DNA of 64,000 nucleotides, taken from positions 682,001 through 746,000 of the forward strand of contig NZ_QUHC01000001.1 of the NCBI RefSeq assembly GCF_003479425.1. Reading direction: 5' to 3'. The translations under genes were made by a program, and so were the position numbers. Numbering within the stretch: the first letter of the stretch is position 1; the number at the start of each line of letters is the position of its first letter. The notes beneath the pieces were generated by a model that saw only the letters and a list, made by a program, of their open reading frames with translations, was not told the origin of the DNA and searched no databases. Below are positions 51,240-62,600 of the stretch, one piece after another. This stretch comes from Odoribacter sp. AF15-53 (GTDB taxonomy: Bacteria > Bacteroidota > Bacteroidia > Bacteroidales > Marinifilaceae).

Positions 51240-52577
51240 TTACTTGAACCACCCGTCGTAGTGGAACTTCATATCTTTAAATTCATCATCGATATGGATA
51301 TAGGTATTTTCCTGTTTTTCCTTGATCCATTTATCGAGGACTTCCTGTTGTTTTTTGCTTTTTAAACCGTTTTCAAAACTTAACCAGTCATCGTCCAGGT
51401 TGGCCGTGTGTGAAGGGTAGTATGCTTTTATCTTGATAATCTTGTACTCTTCGCCAGTCCGGGTTTGATCAAGGAAAGGTGCTGATATTTCACCTACTTT
51501 CATGTTATTTACCTGACGGGCCATTTCACCTTGAATTAATTCTTTCGGCAATTTGGAATCGGCATCCTCCTCGTTGAAGATTAGTCCCCCGTTGTTCTTG
51601 GTTTTTTTATCCATGGAGAAAATATAGGCGGCTTGTTCGAATGTTACTTCCTTGTCGTTGATATACATTAACACGGAATCCAGGTGTTGGATGGCTTCTT
51701 CCCGTTCTGTTTCGGAAATACGGGGACGAAGCAGGATGTGACGCACGTTTACTTTATCTCCCTGACGGTCGATGTATTGCAGGATGTGAAAACCGAATTC
51801 GGTTTCAATGATTTTGGATACTCTGCCGGGTTTCAAGCTGAACGCGGCTTCCGCGAATTCCGGGGCCAGGTCGTTCTTGGATTGGTAACCGAGTTCCCCA
51901 CCTTTGGCTGCCGATCCCGGGTCTTCCGAGTAAAGCACGGCCAGCGTGTTGAACGTTTGTTTTCCTTCGAGGATATCTTCACGGAATTCTCTCAACCGGT
52001 TGCGGATACGTTCTTTCTCGACGTCACTGATTCTCGGTTTTACCACGATTTGTTGAATTTCGTATTTGTCTGGAACTTCGGGAAGACTGTCTTTATTGAA
52101 TTTCCGGTAGAAATACCTGACTTCCGAGGGGGTTACCCGCACGTTGTTCACGATCTTCGATTGCATCTGCTGGGTGATTATTTGCTCGCGGAGCGGGGCA
52201 CGCATCTCGTTTTTGATGTCATCGTATGATTTACCGAAATAGGTTTCCAACCGTTCCCGGGAACCGATATGACGAACGTATTGATCCAACTGGGAGTTCA
52301 AGGCATTTTCAACTTCCGTGTCGGTAACCGTGACGCTATCTATTTTAGCTTGAGCTACTAATAGCTTTTGAACCAGTAGATTCTCGAAAATTCTGGCGCG
52401 AGCATCTTTCGTCGAATTGACGATCGTTTGCGATTGTTCATGCAAAAGTTGGTTCTCGATATCTGATTTCAACACGATTTCTTCACCCACGATAGCCACG
52501 ATCTTGTCGACCACGTTTTTTTGGGCCGAGACGTAACTTGCTAAAAATAACAGTACAAGCAGTGATAAATATCTCAT
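51240..52577 (-). CDS. surA: SurA-like periplasmic peptidyl-prolyl isomerase/chaperone
   Basis: 445 residues: signal peptide (to about 18), an N-terminal chaperone segment with VVDKIVAIVGEEIVLKSDIE (the SurA opening), and two parvulin domains, the first with QQIVVKPRISD and FGFHILQYIDRQGD, the second starting VRHILLRPRIS. It folds outer-membrane proteins. Middle gene of a three-gene operon with the 52690 and 49647 genes. Confidence 0.9.
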   Translation of the reverse strand: MRYLSLLVLLFLASYVSAQKNVVDKIVAIVGEEIVLKSDIENQLLHEQSQTIVNSTKDARARIFENLLVQKLLVAQAKIDSVTVTDTEVENALNSQLDQYVRHIGSRERLETYFGKSYDDIKNEMRAPLREQIITQQMQSKIVNNVRVTPSEVRYFYRKFNKDSLPEVPDKYEIQQIVVKPRISDVEKERIRNRLREFREDILEGKQTFNTLAVLYSEDPGSAAKGGELGYQSKNDLAPEFAEAAFSLKPGRVSKIIETEFGFHILQYIDRQGDKVNVRHILLRPRISETEREEAIQHLDSVLMYINDKEVTFEQAAYIFSMDKKTKNNGGLIFNEEDADSKLPKELIQGEMARQVNNMKVGEISAPFLDQTRTGEEYKIIKIKAYYPSHTANLDDDWLSFENGLKSKKQQEVLDKWIKEKQENTYIHIDDEFKDMKFHYDGWFK

Positions 52578-52689
52578 AATTTATTAATAAGGTTATACTC
52601 AATAAAAACGCTCTAAACTAATACTTTTTCTTCAAATCCGCGAATAATCCGGCCGTTTTCGCATTTTTATTTTCATTTTTCAAATTCTG

Positions 52690-53529
52690 TTAGTATATTT
52701 TGACGTAATCTTTTCGAATTCCTTCCGCGTTAATGTCTTTTTCAAGGTTCTCTTCGAAGGAGATTTTACGTTTGTTCAGTAACAATATCTCGATCTCTTT
52801 CTGCACGTAACCGAGAGGTGCCGTTTCATGTTCCTGCCGGATTTCGTTTATCTTCAGGAAATAGTAATTCTCGTCGTCCTCGATCTCGATGTATTCCTTG
52901 TTCTTATACTTGCTTTCCCATTCGGCAGAGGTGATGGGCAACAGGTTTAACAAGTTGCGCAACTCGATCCATTGATCGTTGAAATTATCGTATTTTCTGG
53001 CGGAAGTAATGCAATATTCTTCAAGTGCTTCTTGATCCTTGGCCTCTTTCGAACGGAACCATTTCCGGGGATTGTCAATGTTGGGGACGGATTTGGGAAT
53101 TACCACGAACAAGGCTCTCACGACGGGAGTGTTTAATATGAAGTTGAATTTATTGGCGTCGTAGTATTGCGCTATCTCCCGTTCGCTTACTTCCCGGCTT
53201 AATTTTTGAGAGATTAATTTCTCTTTGTATTTATGAATCAGGATCGAGGAGGAGTAATCTTCCACCTGTTTCCGGATATTTTTTTCCTCGTCGTTCAGGT
53301 TTTGGGTGGCCTTGTGCAACAATAACTCTCTCGTGATCCAGTTTCTCACGTAACTTTGTGCCATGATGAGGCTGTCGTTTGTTGAAGTGCCCGTGGGAAT
53401 GAAGTTCGTGACTTCCGATTTCAGCAGATATTTGTCGAAAACCTTTGCCACGGGGAGATCGTTGGCTGTGAACTTCTCGTTACATGCCCATAAAAAAGGG
53501 ATAAAAAACAGTATATGTTGTAGTTTCAT
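52690..53529 (-). CDS. Lipoprotein-like parvulin/SurA-type foldase
   Basis: 279 residues; signal peptide ends PFLWAC at residue 16 (a probable lipidated Cys). It has the SurA-type N-terminus with PVAKVFDKYLLKSEVTNFIP and a chaperone helical region, but no clear parvulin active site, so it may be only a chaperone. First gene of the envelope operon, divergent from recQ. Confidence 0.75.
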   Translation of the reverse strand: MKLQHILFFIPFLWACNEKFTANDLPVAKVFDKYLLKSEVTNFIPTGTSTNDSLIMAQSYVRNWITRELLLHKATQNLNDEEKNIRKQVEDYSSSILIHKYKEKLISQKLSREVSEREIAQYYDANKFNFILNTPVVRALFVVIPKSVPNIDNPRKWFRSKEAKDQEALEEYCITSARKYDNFNDQWIELRNLLNLLPITSAEWESKYKNKEYIEIEDDENYYFLKINEIRQEHETAPLGYVQKEIEILLLNKRKISFEENLEKDINAEGIRKDYVKIY

Positions 53530-53613
53530 GTTCTGGTCTGATTTATATTTGGGCGAAAATAATAAAAAGCGATTTAAATATCTCGAATTACGAGAGTTTT
53601 TTCATGTATTTTG

Positions 53614-53621
53614 TATTTTTG
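53614..53621 (+). promoter_or_regulatory. Possible -7 box of recQ
   Basis: TATTTTTG, a full match to TAnnTTTG, 17 bases before the ATG at 53639. The -33 region has no TTG. It would give a very short leader. Confidence 0.35.
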
Positions 53622-53638
53622 TGGATGCAATTCAAGTT

Positions 53639-55549
53639 ATGACCCGTGATATAAAGGAGATATTAAAGACTTACTGGGGATACGATGATTTTCGGTCCTT
53701 GCAGGAAGATATCATCCGTTCCGTGCTGGAGGGGAAGGACACGCTTGCCCTCATGCCGACGGGAGGGGGTAAATCGCTCACGTATCAGGTGTCGGGATTA
53801 GCGATGGAGGGGATTTGCGTGGTGGTGACCCCGTTGATCGCCTTGATGAAGGATCAGGTGGAAGATTTGAAGAACAGGCAGATTCCGGCGGAAGCTATTT
53901 ACACGGGCATGAAGCCGGAACGGGTCGAGTCGATTATTAATAAATGTATTTACGACACGGTGAAGTTCCTTTACGTTTCACCGGAGCGATTGTACTCGGA
54001 ACGATTTCGGGAAAAATTGCGGTTGATGAACGTGTGTATGATTACGGTGGACGAGGCTCACTGTATCTCGCAATGGGGGTATGATTTTCGCCCCCCATAC
54101 TTGCGAATAGCGGAGGTGCGTGAATTCTTTCCCGGGGTGGTCACCCTAGCCCTCACGGCAACGGCAACTCCCGAGGTGGTGGAAGATATACAGAAACAAT
54201 TGCATTTTTCGACCCCGAATGTCCTGTCAAAAAGTTTCCGGCGGGAGAATATTTCTTACGTGATCCGAGATACGGAGGCGAAGGCTTTGGAATTATATAA
54301 TATATTGTCTAAAGTTCAGGGAGGGGCTATCGTGTACGTCCGTACCCGGTTGAAGGCTTCTTCCATTGCCGCGTTCTTGAACAAGGCGGGTATAAAATCC
54401 GATTTCTATCACGCCGGGTTGTCTTCTTTGCAGCGATCACGTCGTCAGGAGGACTGGAAGAGCGGGAAGGTTCCCGTGATCGTGGCGACGAATGCTTTCG
54501 GGATGGGAATCGACAAGCCGGATGTCCGGGTCGTGGTGCATTACGACGTGCCGGATAGTCCGGAGGCGTATTTCCAGGAGGCCGGGCGTGCCGGACGTGA
54601 CGGGAAGCGGGCGTATGCCGTGTTGCTTTCGAGCCGGGCGGCTTTGGGCGGTTTGAAGAAAAGGATCGATGACGCTTTCCCGCCGAAAGATTATATATTA
54701 AGGGTGTACGAGGCTTTGGCAAATTACTACCAGTTGGGAGAAGGAGAGGGTGAAGGCCGGGCGTTGGAGTTTAATTTAAAGGTATTTGCCCGTAATTTCA
54801 AGTTGAACGAGGCGAGGGTGATGTCTTCGATCGGGATATTGCAAGTGGCGGGGTACCTGGCTTACACGACGGATATTAATTCCCGTTCCCGGGTGATGTT
54901 TACCGTGTTAAGGGATCGGTTGTACGAGTTCGAAACGGGCGATCCTTTGCTGGAAAAGTTAATGGTACTTCTGATGAGAAATTACGCCGGGATATTCGTG
55001 CAGGATGTTTACGTGGACGAGGGGTTTCTAGCCGATCAACTGGATGTGAAACGGAAAACACTGTACGATGCGTTTGTCTCCTTGGCGAAACGCAAGATTA
55101 TCCGTTACGTGCCGGGGGATGCGAAGCCTTATATCGTGTATTATCAACCCCGTTTACCCTTGTCTTACATCACGATCGGGCGGGAAGCCTACGAGAACCG
55201 GAAGGAATTGTTCGTGGCCAAGATCGAGGCCATGGCCCGGTATATACAGGATGACGAGACTTGCCGACAGCTTTTGCTGATGGAGTATTTCGGTCAGAAA
55301 GAAGAGAAGGCCTGCGGGATATGTGATGTCTGTATCGGGAAAAAGAAGCGGTTACAGGCGAGGGAACGAAAGAGTTTGGAGGAACAAATCTTGCAATTGC
55401 TCGCGGAACGGGATGTCAACGTCAGGGAGTTGGTGCGACTGTTCGGGGAAGACGAGCAACTGGTGGTTGACCGGGTGCGGAAGTTGTTGGATGAAGGGAA
55501 AATTCACTATGTTTCAACTTTAGTTTTAGGGTTGGTAAAAAAATCTTGA
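53639..55549 (+). CDS. recQ: ATP-dependent DNA helicase RecQ
   Basis: 636 residues from the ATG at 53639 (a longer in-frame upstream reading lacks homology). Walker A is MPTGGGKSLTYQ, the DEAH box is VDEAHCISQWGYDFRPPY, and motif VI region reads QEAGRAGRDGKRAY. A zinc-binding cluster CGICDVC lies near the C-terminus with the winged helix before it. No HRDC domain is evident. It unwinds DNA in recombination and repair. It is followed by fecR after 54 bases, probably by chance rather than function. Confidence 0.92.
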   Translation: MTRDIKEILKTYWGYDDFRSLQEDIIRSVLEGKDTLALMPTGGGKSLTYQVSGLAMEGICVVVTPLIALMKDQVEDLKNRQIPAEAIYTGMKPERVESIINKCIYDTVKFLYVSPERLYSERFREKLRLMNVCMITVDEAHCISQWGYDFRPPYLRIAEVREFFPGVVTLALTATATPEVVEDIQKQLHFSTPNVLSKSFRRENISYVIRDTEAKALELYNILSKVQGGAIVYVRTRLKASSIAAFLNKAGIKSDFYHAGLSSLQRSRRQEDWKSGKVPVIVATNAFGMGIDKPDVRVVVHYDVPDSPEAYFQEAGRAGRDGKRAYAVLLSSRAALGGLKKRIDDAFPPKDYILRVYEALANYYQLGEGEGEGRALEFNLKVFARNFKLNEARVMSSIGILQVAGYLAYTTDINSRSRVMFTVLRDRLYEFETGDPLLEKLMVLLMRNYAGIFVQDVYVDEGFLADQLDVKRKTLYDAFVSLAKRKIIRYVPGDAKPYIVYYQPRLPLSYITIGREAYENRKELFVAKIEAMARYIQDDETCRQLLLMEYFGQKEEKACGICDVCIGKKKRLQARERKSLEEQILQLLAERDVNVRELVRLFGEDEQLVVDRVRKLLDEGKIHYVSTLVLGLVKKS

Positions 55550-55603
55550 AATTTGTCGGTACCTTTTTTCTCGTGAAGTGTTATAAAGGAAAATAACACA
55601 AGA

Positions 55604-56764
55604 ATGGAGAAAGAAACAGATCATATTATTCAACTTATCGTGAAAAGTCTTCGCGGGGAGCTTACTCCCGGGGAGGAATCTCTTTTTTCGGCTTGGAAAT
55701 CCCGTTCGAAGGCAAATGAGGAGATGTATCAGCGATTGGAGCGTGAGTATCTGGAACATTCCGAGTACCCTTTGTACGAGCAGTTTCATAATCGTCGGGA
55801 GTGGATGGTGGTCAAGAAGGGGATTCACGGGAGACGTTCGATTTATCGTTTCTATCGTGTTGCTGTCGCTGCGGCAATCGTGTTATTGGGAGTATCTTCT
55901 TACCTGGTGTTATCCGTGGATCGGGAGAAGAACCCGGTTGTAGCCCACGTGGAACCCGTGAAGCATTTTTCTTTCGGTAAAAAGGCCTCGTTGATCTTGG
56001 CGGGTGGGGATACCTTACAGATCGTGCCCGGCGTGGCGGACACGCTTACCAAGGAATTGCCTTTCGTGAGCAATAACGGGGAAACATTAATCTATCACAC
56101 GGTGAAGACCGCGGATTCATTGGTATACAACACGCTGGAAATTCCCCGGGGTGGTGCGTATTCTTTGCAACTGGCGGACGGAACGAAAGTCATGTTGAAT
56201 TCCGATTCCCGGTTGAGGTTCCCGCAGGCTTTCTCTGGTGATACGCGGGAAGTATACCTGGAAGGGGAAGGCTTTTTCGAGGTGGCGAAGAATGTGGCAA
56301 AACCTTTTATCGTGCATTGTGATAAATATGACGTGCGTGTGCTAGGTACCACGTTCAATATATCCGCTTACCGGAATGACCCCGTTTCCATGACCACGCT
56401 TGTCGAGGGACGGGTAAATATAGAATGTGGTGCCTCCGCGGTCGTCTTGACTCCCGGTCTGATGGCATCCGTTATCGGTTCGGAGATTTCGACCCGGGAG
56501 GTAAATGTGGATTCTTATATCTCCTGGACCAAGGATCAGTTCAGTTTCAACGAGGAGCGGCTGGAAGATTTGTTGAAGAAGATTTCTCGTTGGTATGACG
56601 TGGATTTCGTGTTTGAAAATGTCGTGATTAAAGAATACAAGTTCTCCGGGTTTATCCCCAGATACGAGAGTATAACGGCTGTTCTGCAAATTATGGAACA
56701 AGCTGCCAATGTGACTTTTAAGGTTGATAACAAACAAATAATGGTTTACACGCATCAGGAATAA
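55604..56764 (+). CDS. FecR-family anti-sigma factor
   Basis: 386 residues. The N-terminal cytoplasmic part (with LRGELTPGEESLFSAWKSRS) is followed by one membrane helix (about 87-106), a FecR domain (PRGGAYSLQLADGTKVMLNS, GEGFFEVAKNVAKPFIVHC) and a C-terminal DUF4974 domain (KFSGFIPRYESITAVLQIM). It would hold an ECF sigma factor inactive until the TonB receptor signals. No sigma gene is next to it; the gene before is recQ. The cognate sigma may lie elsewhere. Confidence 0.9.
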   Translation: MEKETDHIIQLIVKSLRGELTPGEESLFSAWKSRSKANEEMYQRLEREYLEHSEYPLYEQFHNRREWMVVKKGIHGRRSIYRFYRVAVAAAIVLLGVSSYLVLSVDREKNPVVAHVEPVKHFSFGKKASLILAGGDTLQIVPGVADTLTKELPFVSNNGETLIYHTVKTADSLVYNTLEIPRGGAYSLQLADGTKVMLNSDSRLRFPQAFSGDTREVYLEGEGFFEVAKNVAKPFIVHCDKYDVRVLGTTFNISAYRNDPVSMTTLVEGRVNIECGASAVVLTPGLMASVIGSEISTREVNVDSYISWTKDQFSFNEERLEDLLKKISRWYDVDFVFENVVIKEYKFSGFIPRYESITAVLQIMEQAANVTFKVDNKQIMVYTHQE

Positions 56765-56802
56765 AATAGGTGTTATTATAATTTTTATTTAAAGTTTTAT
56801 AC

Positions 56803-59463
56803 ATGAAAAGATGGATTACCTTAGGTATGGTAATACTATTAGTATTGCCATGCGCTCAAACTTCATTTGCTTCTGTGAGAAAGAAGAAAACAGTCGCAAC
56901 GGAAACGAAAAAAGAGCCGGTGAAGCGGCAGAGTAAATATGATAAATTGGTAAAGAACAAATTATGCGAAACAGCCCAGGGAAATTTCGTGACCTTGCAT
57001 AAGGTGGAGGGGAAAGTCTATTTCGAGATTCCCATGAAATATCTGGAGCGGGAAATGTTACTGGCTTCCACGATTTCCGAGGCAAGTGATAATAATTTGT
57101 GTGCTATCGGTTACAAACCGAAAGACCCGATGCACATTAAATTCACGAAAACGGATAGTACTATTTTCATGCGTGAGGTGAACGTGTCGGCAACCTGTAA
57201 TCTCAACGAGGGACATATCCGGGAGGTGATGGCTAGAAGTTTTATGGATCCGATTATCAACTCGTTTAAGATATATTGTTACACGAATGACAGTTCGGCA
57301 TTTTTGATCGACATGACTTCTCTGTTTACCGGTAATTCGGAGCGATTAGCACCGATTTCCAGCGGGGGCGGTTTGGTCGAGATCACGGCCACGTTCAATA
57401 GTTCGGGTTCTATCCTGGATGATATCAAGGCTTTTGATGATAACGTGACGGTAAAATCCTACCTGTCTTATTCCGTGTCAGCCAAGATGATGGGAATGTT
57501 TATCGTGAAGAAAAACGAGCCGCTGACGGTTAAGGCTACTCGCACGTTGTTGTTGTTGCCGGAGGAGAAGATGCATCCTCGAATCAGCGATACCCGGATT
57601 GGAGTGTTTGTTTCCAACACGAAACAGCATATATCCACGGACGAGGATCAGATTCAAATTTACACGCTGGCTAATCGTTGGCGGGTGGAACCGAAAGACG
57701 TGGAGGCTTACAAACGGGGGGAACTTGTGGAACCCGTGAAACCGATCGTGTATTATATTGATGATGCTTTCCCGACTATGTGGAAGGAGCCAATTCGGAA
57801 AGCCGCTTTGCGTTGGAATAAAGCCTTCGAGAAGATCGGGTTCAAGGATGTGATTCAAGTTCGTGATTTCCCGAAAGACGATCCGAATTTCGACCCGGAT
57901 AACTTGAAATATTCTTGTATCCGTTATGTTCCGGCAGCGATTTCAAATGCTATGGGGCCCTCTTGGACAGATCCGAGAACCGGGGAGATTATTAATGCTT
58001 CGGTGATTGTTTTCAATGACGTGGTGAAGTTAGCCAACCAATGGCGTTTTTTACAGACATCACAGGTTGATCCTTCCGTGCGGACTAAAAAGTTACCGGA
58101 TAATATTCTGGAGGAATCCATTGAATATATTATTGCTCACGAGGTTGGCCACACGCTCGGATTGATGCACAATATGTCGGCTTCCGCCGCTTATCCTGTT
58201 GATTCTTTGCGTTCGGCCAAGTTCACGCAGAAATACGGGACTACACCTTCTATCATGGATTATGCGCGGTTTAATTATGTGGCCCAACCTGAGGATAAAG
58301 GGGTGAAACTGACACCACCAGACTTGGGTATTTACGATGAATACGTGATTAAATGGTTGTACACGCCTTTGTACGGCCTGTCAGCGAAAGAGGAGCAAGC
58401 AACTTTGGAAAGTTGGATTGACGAGCATGCGGGAGACCCGATGTATCGTTACGGGAAACAACAGGTGATTGCTCGTTATGATCCGAGTGCGTTGGAGGAA
58501 GATTTGGGTGATGATGCTATAAAAGCCGGGGATTACGGTATCAAGAACTTGAAGTATATCGTGGCTAATATGAACGATTGGTTCCAAGATGACACGGATG
58601 GTTCTCACCGGGAAAATTTGTATAACGAGTTGGGAAATCAATACTATCGTTATTTGAAGAACGTCATGTATAACGTGGGTGGTATTTACCTGACAGAAGT
58701 AAAACCGGGTACGGCAGGGAAGACTTATCAATCGGTTCCGAAAGATCTTCAACGCAAGTCTTTCTTGTGGGTGATCAAGCAATTGAAAAATAGCGATTGG
58801 CTGAATAATCCTAGCCTTACCGATCAATTCGGTTTGCGTGTGGCTTTACCTCCGATCGTGTGTTATTACACGGCAACGGAATTGTTGGGTACTTACAAGA
58901 ATGTGGTTTTGTCTGCTCACGTGTCTCAGAATCCCTACACGTTGAAGGCTTATTTTGACGATCTGTATAGCCAGATATGGGAGAGTGCTGTGCAGAATCG
59001 CAAACCGACAGAGGGGGAGAAGATATTACAGCGTTTGGTGGTTGACCAGGCAGCTGATGTGATTACTAAAAAGAGTAAACTGGTGAAGGTGTTGACAGAC
59101 CCGGATGAGGGCTTGGGAATGGAAAACGCCTTTATGCCTTCCGTGGATGAGATCGTGGCTTACGGTTTGGACCCGACCGGATTGGTGGGACAATACCAAA
59201 ATGCGTTGCGGGAACTGGAACAAGTTCAAGGTAAAGGCATCGTGGCCAAACAATTGACCTCTTTCGGTCATGGATATGATTGGCAATACCGGGTGAATAC
59301 CCGCACGATAGATGATTCCAAGACTTATTTCTATGCCTATGCTTTACGGGTAAAGAATTTGTTAAATAGTAGGCTTGCTTCGTCGGATACCGATACGAAA
59401 GCACATTATCAAACGATGCTTTATGCTTTGGATGAAGCGTTAAATGCATTGAATAAAAAGTAA
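56803..59463 (+). CDS. Zinc-dependent metalloprotease (metzincin, DUF5117/DUF4953 type)
   Basis: 886 residues with a signal peptide (about 1-24). Zinc site HEVGHTLGLMH at residues 446-456 has the HExxHxxGxxH form with a Met-turn candidate in SIMDYARFNY. The N-terminal DUF5117/5118-like region and C-terminal DUF4953-like region match large periplasmic or surface proteases of Bacteroidetes. It lies between fecR and susC, so it may cut substrates for, or be regulated with, the SusC/D transporter. Confidence 0.9.
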   Translation: MKRWITLGMVILLVLPCAQTSFASVRKKKTVATETKKEPVKRQSKYDKLVKNKLCETAQGNFVTLHKVEGKVYFEIPMKYLEREMLLASTISEASDNNLCAIGYKPKDPMHIKFTKTDSTIFMREVNVSATCNLNEGHIREVMARSFMDPIINSFKIYCYTNDSSAFLIDMTSLFTGNSERLAPISSGGGLVEITATFNSSGSILDDIKAFDDNVTVKSYLSYSVSAKMMGMFIVKKNEPLTVKATRTLLLLPEEKMHPRISDTRIGVFVSNTKQHISTDEDQIQIYTLANRWRVEPKDVEAYKRGELVEPVKPIVYYIDDAFPTMWKEPIRKAALRWNKAFEKIGFKDVIQVRDFPKDDPNFDPDNLKYSCIRYVPAAISNAMGPSWTDPRTGEIINASVIVFNDVVKLANQWRFLQTSQVDPSVRTKKLPDNILEESIEYIIAHEVGHTLGLMHNMSASAAYPVDSLRSAKFTQKYGTTPSIMDYARFNYVAQPEDKGVKLTPPDLGIYDEYVIKWLYTPLYGLSAKEEQATLESWIDEHAGDPMYRYGKQQVIARYDPSALEEDLGDDAIKAGDYGIKNLKYIVANMNDWFQDDTDGSHRENLYNELGNQYYRYLKNVMYNVGGIYLTEVKPGTAGKTYQSVPKDLQRKSFLWVIKQLKNSDWLNNPSLTDQFGLRVALPPIVCYYTATELLGTYKNVVLSAHVSQNPYTLKAYFDDLYSQIWESAVQNRKPTEGEKILQRLVVDQAADVITKKSKLVKVLTDPDEGLGMENAFMPSVDEIVAYGLDPTGLVGQYQNALRELEQVQGKGIVAKQLTSFGHGYDWQYRVNTRTIDDSKTYFYAYALRVKNLLNSRLASSDTDTKAHYQTMLYALDEALNALNKK

Positions 59464-59480
59464 ATACACGAGGTCTGTAA

Positions 59481-59547
59481 GGCTCTTAAAACCATGAAGG
59501 GAAATACTTTATCGGGAATCATTAAATTTCTCCGGGTTTTAAGAGCC
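59481..59547 (+). repeat. 13-bp perfect inverted repeat before susC
   Basis: GGCTCTTAAAACC (59481-59493) and GGTTTTAAGAGCC (59535-59547), with a 41-base loop. It lies in the space between the metalloprotease and the transporter gene. It is not followed by a U tract. It could be an attenuator, a regulator site or an RNA stem. Confidence 0.6.
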
Positions 59548-59601
59548 GGAAGATCAACGAGGGGTCTTCGAATGTTTTTAATGAACCTAAACAGATTGAA
59601 A

Positions 59602-62600
59602 ATGAGAAAAAACGTGTCTATGAAATTTGCCAACAAATACCGGTGGATTCCGAGAGTGTGTCTGCTGTTTTGTTGCCTGATTTTACACAGCCTTTCGGGT
59701 TTTTGTGACTCTCCGTCACCGAAATTCGACGAGAAAACTCCGTTGAACCTGAAATTCGAAAATGCCACGATGTTGCAGGTTTTGAATACATTGAAAAAGG
59801 AGACATCACTTGATTTTGTCTATAACCACGAAGAAATAAAAGGTATTCCTCTCATCACGAGAGAATTTAAGAATGCTACGGTGCGGGAAATTCTGGATTA
59901 TTGTTTAAAGAATACCCCCTACACGTACACGCTTGTCAATGATGTCGTTATTATTAAAAAGCGACAAGAAGTCAAAGGCGTGGATAAGGTTACAGTAACG
60001 GGAGATGTGAAAGATGCCGACGGCAATCCGCTTCCGGGAGCCACGGTTTTGTTGAAAGGAACTTCTTTTGGGGTGGCCACGGATAGCGAGGGAAAATTCA
60101 AGCTGGAAATTCCCGTGCAGAAAGAGATGGTGTTGATTTTCAATTTTATCGGGATGGAAAGTCAAACTTTTGCGATCACCAAATCTGAAGAGTTACACGT
60201 TGTGCTGAAAGAGGATACCCGTGAATTGGAGGATGTTGTTGTTACCGGGTACTACACGCAGGCCAAGAACGCGTACACGGGAGAGTTGACCACGGTGAAG
60301 GGGGAGGATTTGTTAAAGGTGTCCCCGACAAATGTTATTCAGGCTTTAGCGTCTTTGGTGCCGGGTTTACGAATAGTAGAGAATAACGAACAAGGGTCTA
60401 ACCCGAATGCCATTCCCGAGATTTTGATACGAGGGGCCAATTCTATCATGACCGAGAATCAGGCTGACGTGAACACGCCCTTGATTATGCTGGATGGAGT
60501 TGAGATTTCGATAGAAGAATTATATGATTTGGACATTTATGATATTGGTCAGGTTACCGTGTTGAAGGATGCTTCTGCCGCGGTGTTATATGGGGATAAG
60601 GCTGCCAGTGGGGTTATCTTGGTCGAGAGAACGAAAGTAAAGGAGGCCAAACCCCGTTTAACTTATAATTTCACGCCTAATTTCAGTTACCCGGATTTGA
60701 CCTCTTTGCGCTTGTGCAACGCGGAACAAAAACTGGAACTGGAGCGTCTGGCCGGACTATATGACGAGGTGAATGGTAGTCTTGATCCCGCTTATTATTA
60801 TAAATTGGATAATATTCGCCGGGGAGTTTACACGGATTGGCCCTCTAAACCGTTGCGTTGGGCTTTTTCGCATAATCATTCGGTAACGTTGACCGGAAGG
60901 GGAAACGGGATCGAGTACCGGGCTAGCGGTACTTTTAGAGATTCTTACGGTGTGATGAAAGGAGATAACCGCCGGAATTACGGTGCTAATTTCTCTTTCG
61001 CGTATCATTTGACCAATAAATTAACGTTTAATTATCGTTTTGCGTTCACGATGACGGACAGTAAGGCAAGTCCTTATGGCGATTTCTCGACTTACACGAA
61101 ATTAAACCCGTATAATCCGGTGCGTGACGAGTATGGGGAATACATTAAACTTTACTATTTTGATCCGTTGCTGCAAAATGCTAATGATTCCCGGAATCAG
61201 GGAAATCCTTTGTATGATGCCACTTTGTCCAGTTTTAATAAAGGACGTAACAAGTCGTTTTCGAATTATTTGAGTATGCGTTGGGATATCCAGAAATCCT
61301 TTTTTATCACGGGTGATATTAACGTGAGCATGAACGATTCGTATAGTAAAGTATACGTGTCTCCCGACGATTCTTCTTTCGAGGATAAGTTTTTGAACCA
61401 GAAAGGTTCCTATTCTTTCACGCATAACGAGAGTACGAACTGGGCCGGAAAGATCGCATTGAATTATCGATTGCCTTTGAATGAAGCGGGAAACACCGTG
61501 TTGACCCTTAACGTGGGTTCCGATTTCAAGATGGGGAATTCCTCTACTATATCGACTAAAGCTGAGGGATTTTTGAAAGACGGGATGACTGATATTAAAT
61601 TTGCCTCCCAATACGCGTCCACTCGCCCGTCCGGGGGAGACAAAAAAACGAGAGAAGTCGGTTTTTATGGCACGGGTAGTTTCGAGTTGTTGGGACGTTA
61701 TTTCTTGAACGGTTCGTATAAATCGGCCGGATCGTCCCGTTTCGGAAGCGAGCATCGTTTTGCCCCAGTATGGTCGGCCGGTATCGGTTGGAATGTCGAT
61801 AAGGAGAGTTTCATGGAAAACGTGAGTTGGTTGAACATGCTACGGTTGCGTTTTAGCGTGGGTTCTACTGCCAACGTGACCTTCTCTCCCTATCAGGCGA
61901 TGACGACTTATAATTACACGACGGATTTGATTCATTACGCCGGGATCGGGGCCGTGCCGATCACGATGGGGAACCCGGATTTGAATTGGCAGATCACGAT
62001 GAAGTACAACTGGGGGCTGAGTGCCACGTTGTTCAACGAGCGGGTTAATATTGATGCCAGTTATTATAAAAACAAAACAAAAGATGCTTTGATGCCTATA
62101 TCTTTACCCTGGTCTGTGGGAGTTTCTTCCGTGCAGGTTAACATGGGAAAACTGGAAAACTCGGGGTACGAGTTTGCCATTTCTGCTCACGTGATCAAGC
62201 AAAAGGGATTGTTTTGGATGGTTACGGTAAACGGTTCTCACGTGATGGATAAATTGACGAATATATCGACCGCCTTGAAATCAATAGAGGTAGCCCAGTC
62301 ATTGGGAGCCCGTCCCTCGTTGATGTTCCAGGAAGGTGGTTCTCAGTTCGGAATCTATGCCATGCGTACGGCCGGGATTGATCCGGCTTCGGGCAAAGAA
62401 CTATTTATTAATAAAAACGGGGAATACGCGTTCAATTACGACAAGAATGAACGGGTAGAAGTGGGAAACACGAATCCTATACTGGAGGGAAGTATTTTCT
62501 CGACTATTTCGTACAAGGGATTTTCCTTGAACATAACCACCGGTTACAAGTTCGGGGGAGACGCTTATAACAACACGTTAGCCGATAAGGTGGAAAATAT

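Noticed and set aside
53363..53638. 92-residue N-terminal extension of RecQ
   Set aside because: It overlaps the divergent foldase gene on the other strand and precedes the normal RecQ opening.
54327..54722. 131-residue open frame opposite recQ
   Set aside because: Composition (Pro/Arg rich) and full overlap with conserved helicase motifs mark it as an antisense artefact.
59494..59601. Longer N-terminus for the SusC protein
   Set aside because: The extra residues lie in the loop and arm of the inverted repeat and do not look like a signal peptide.
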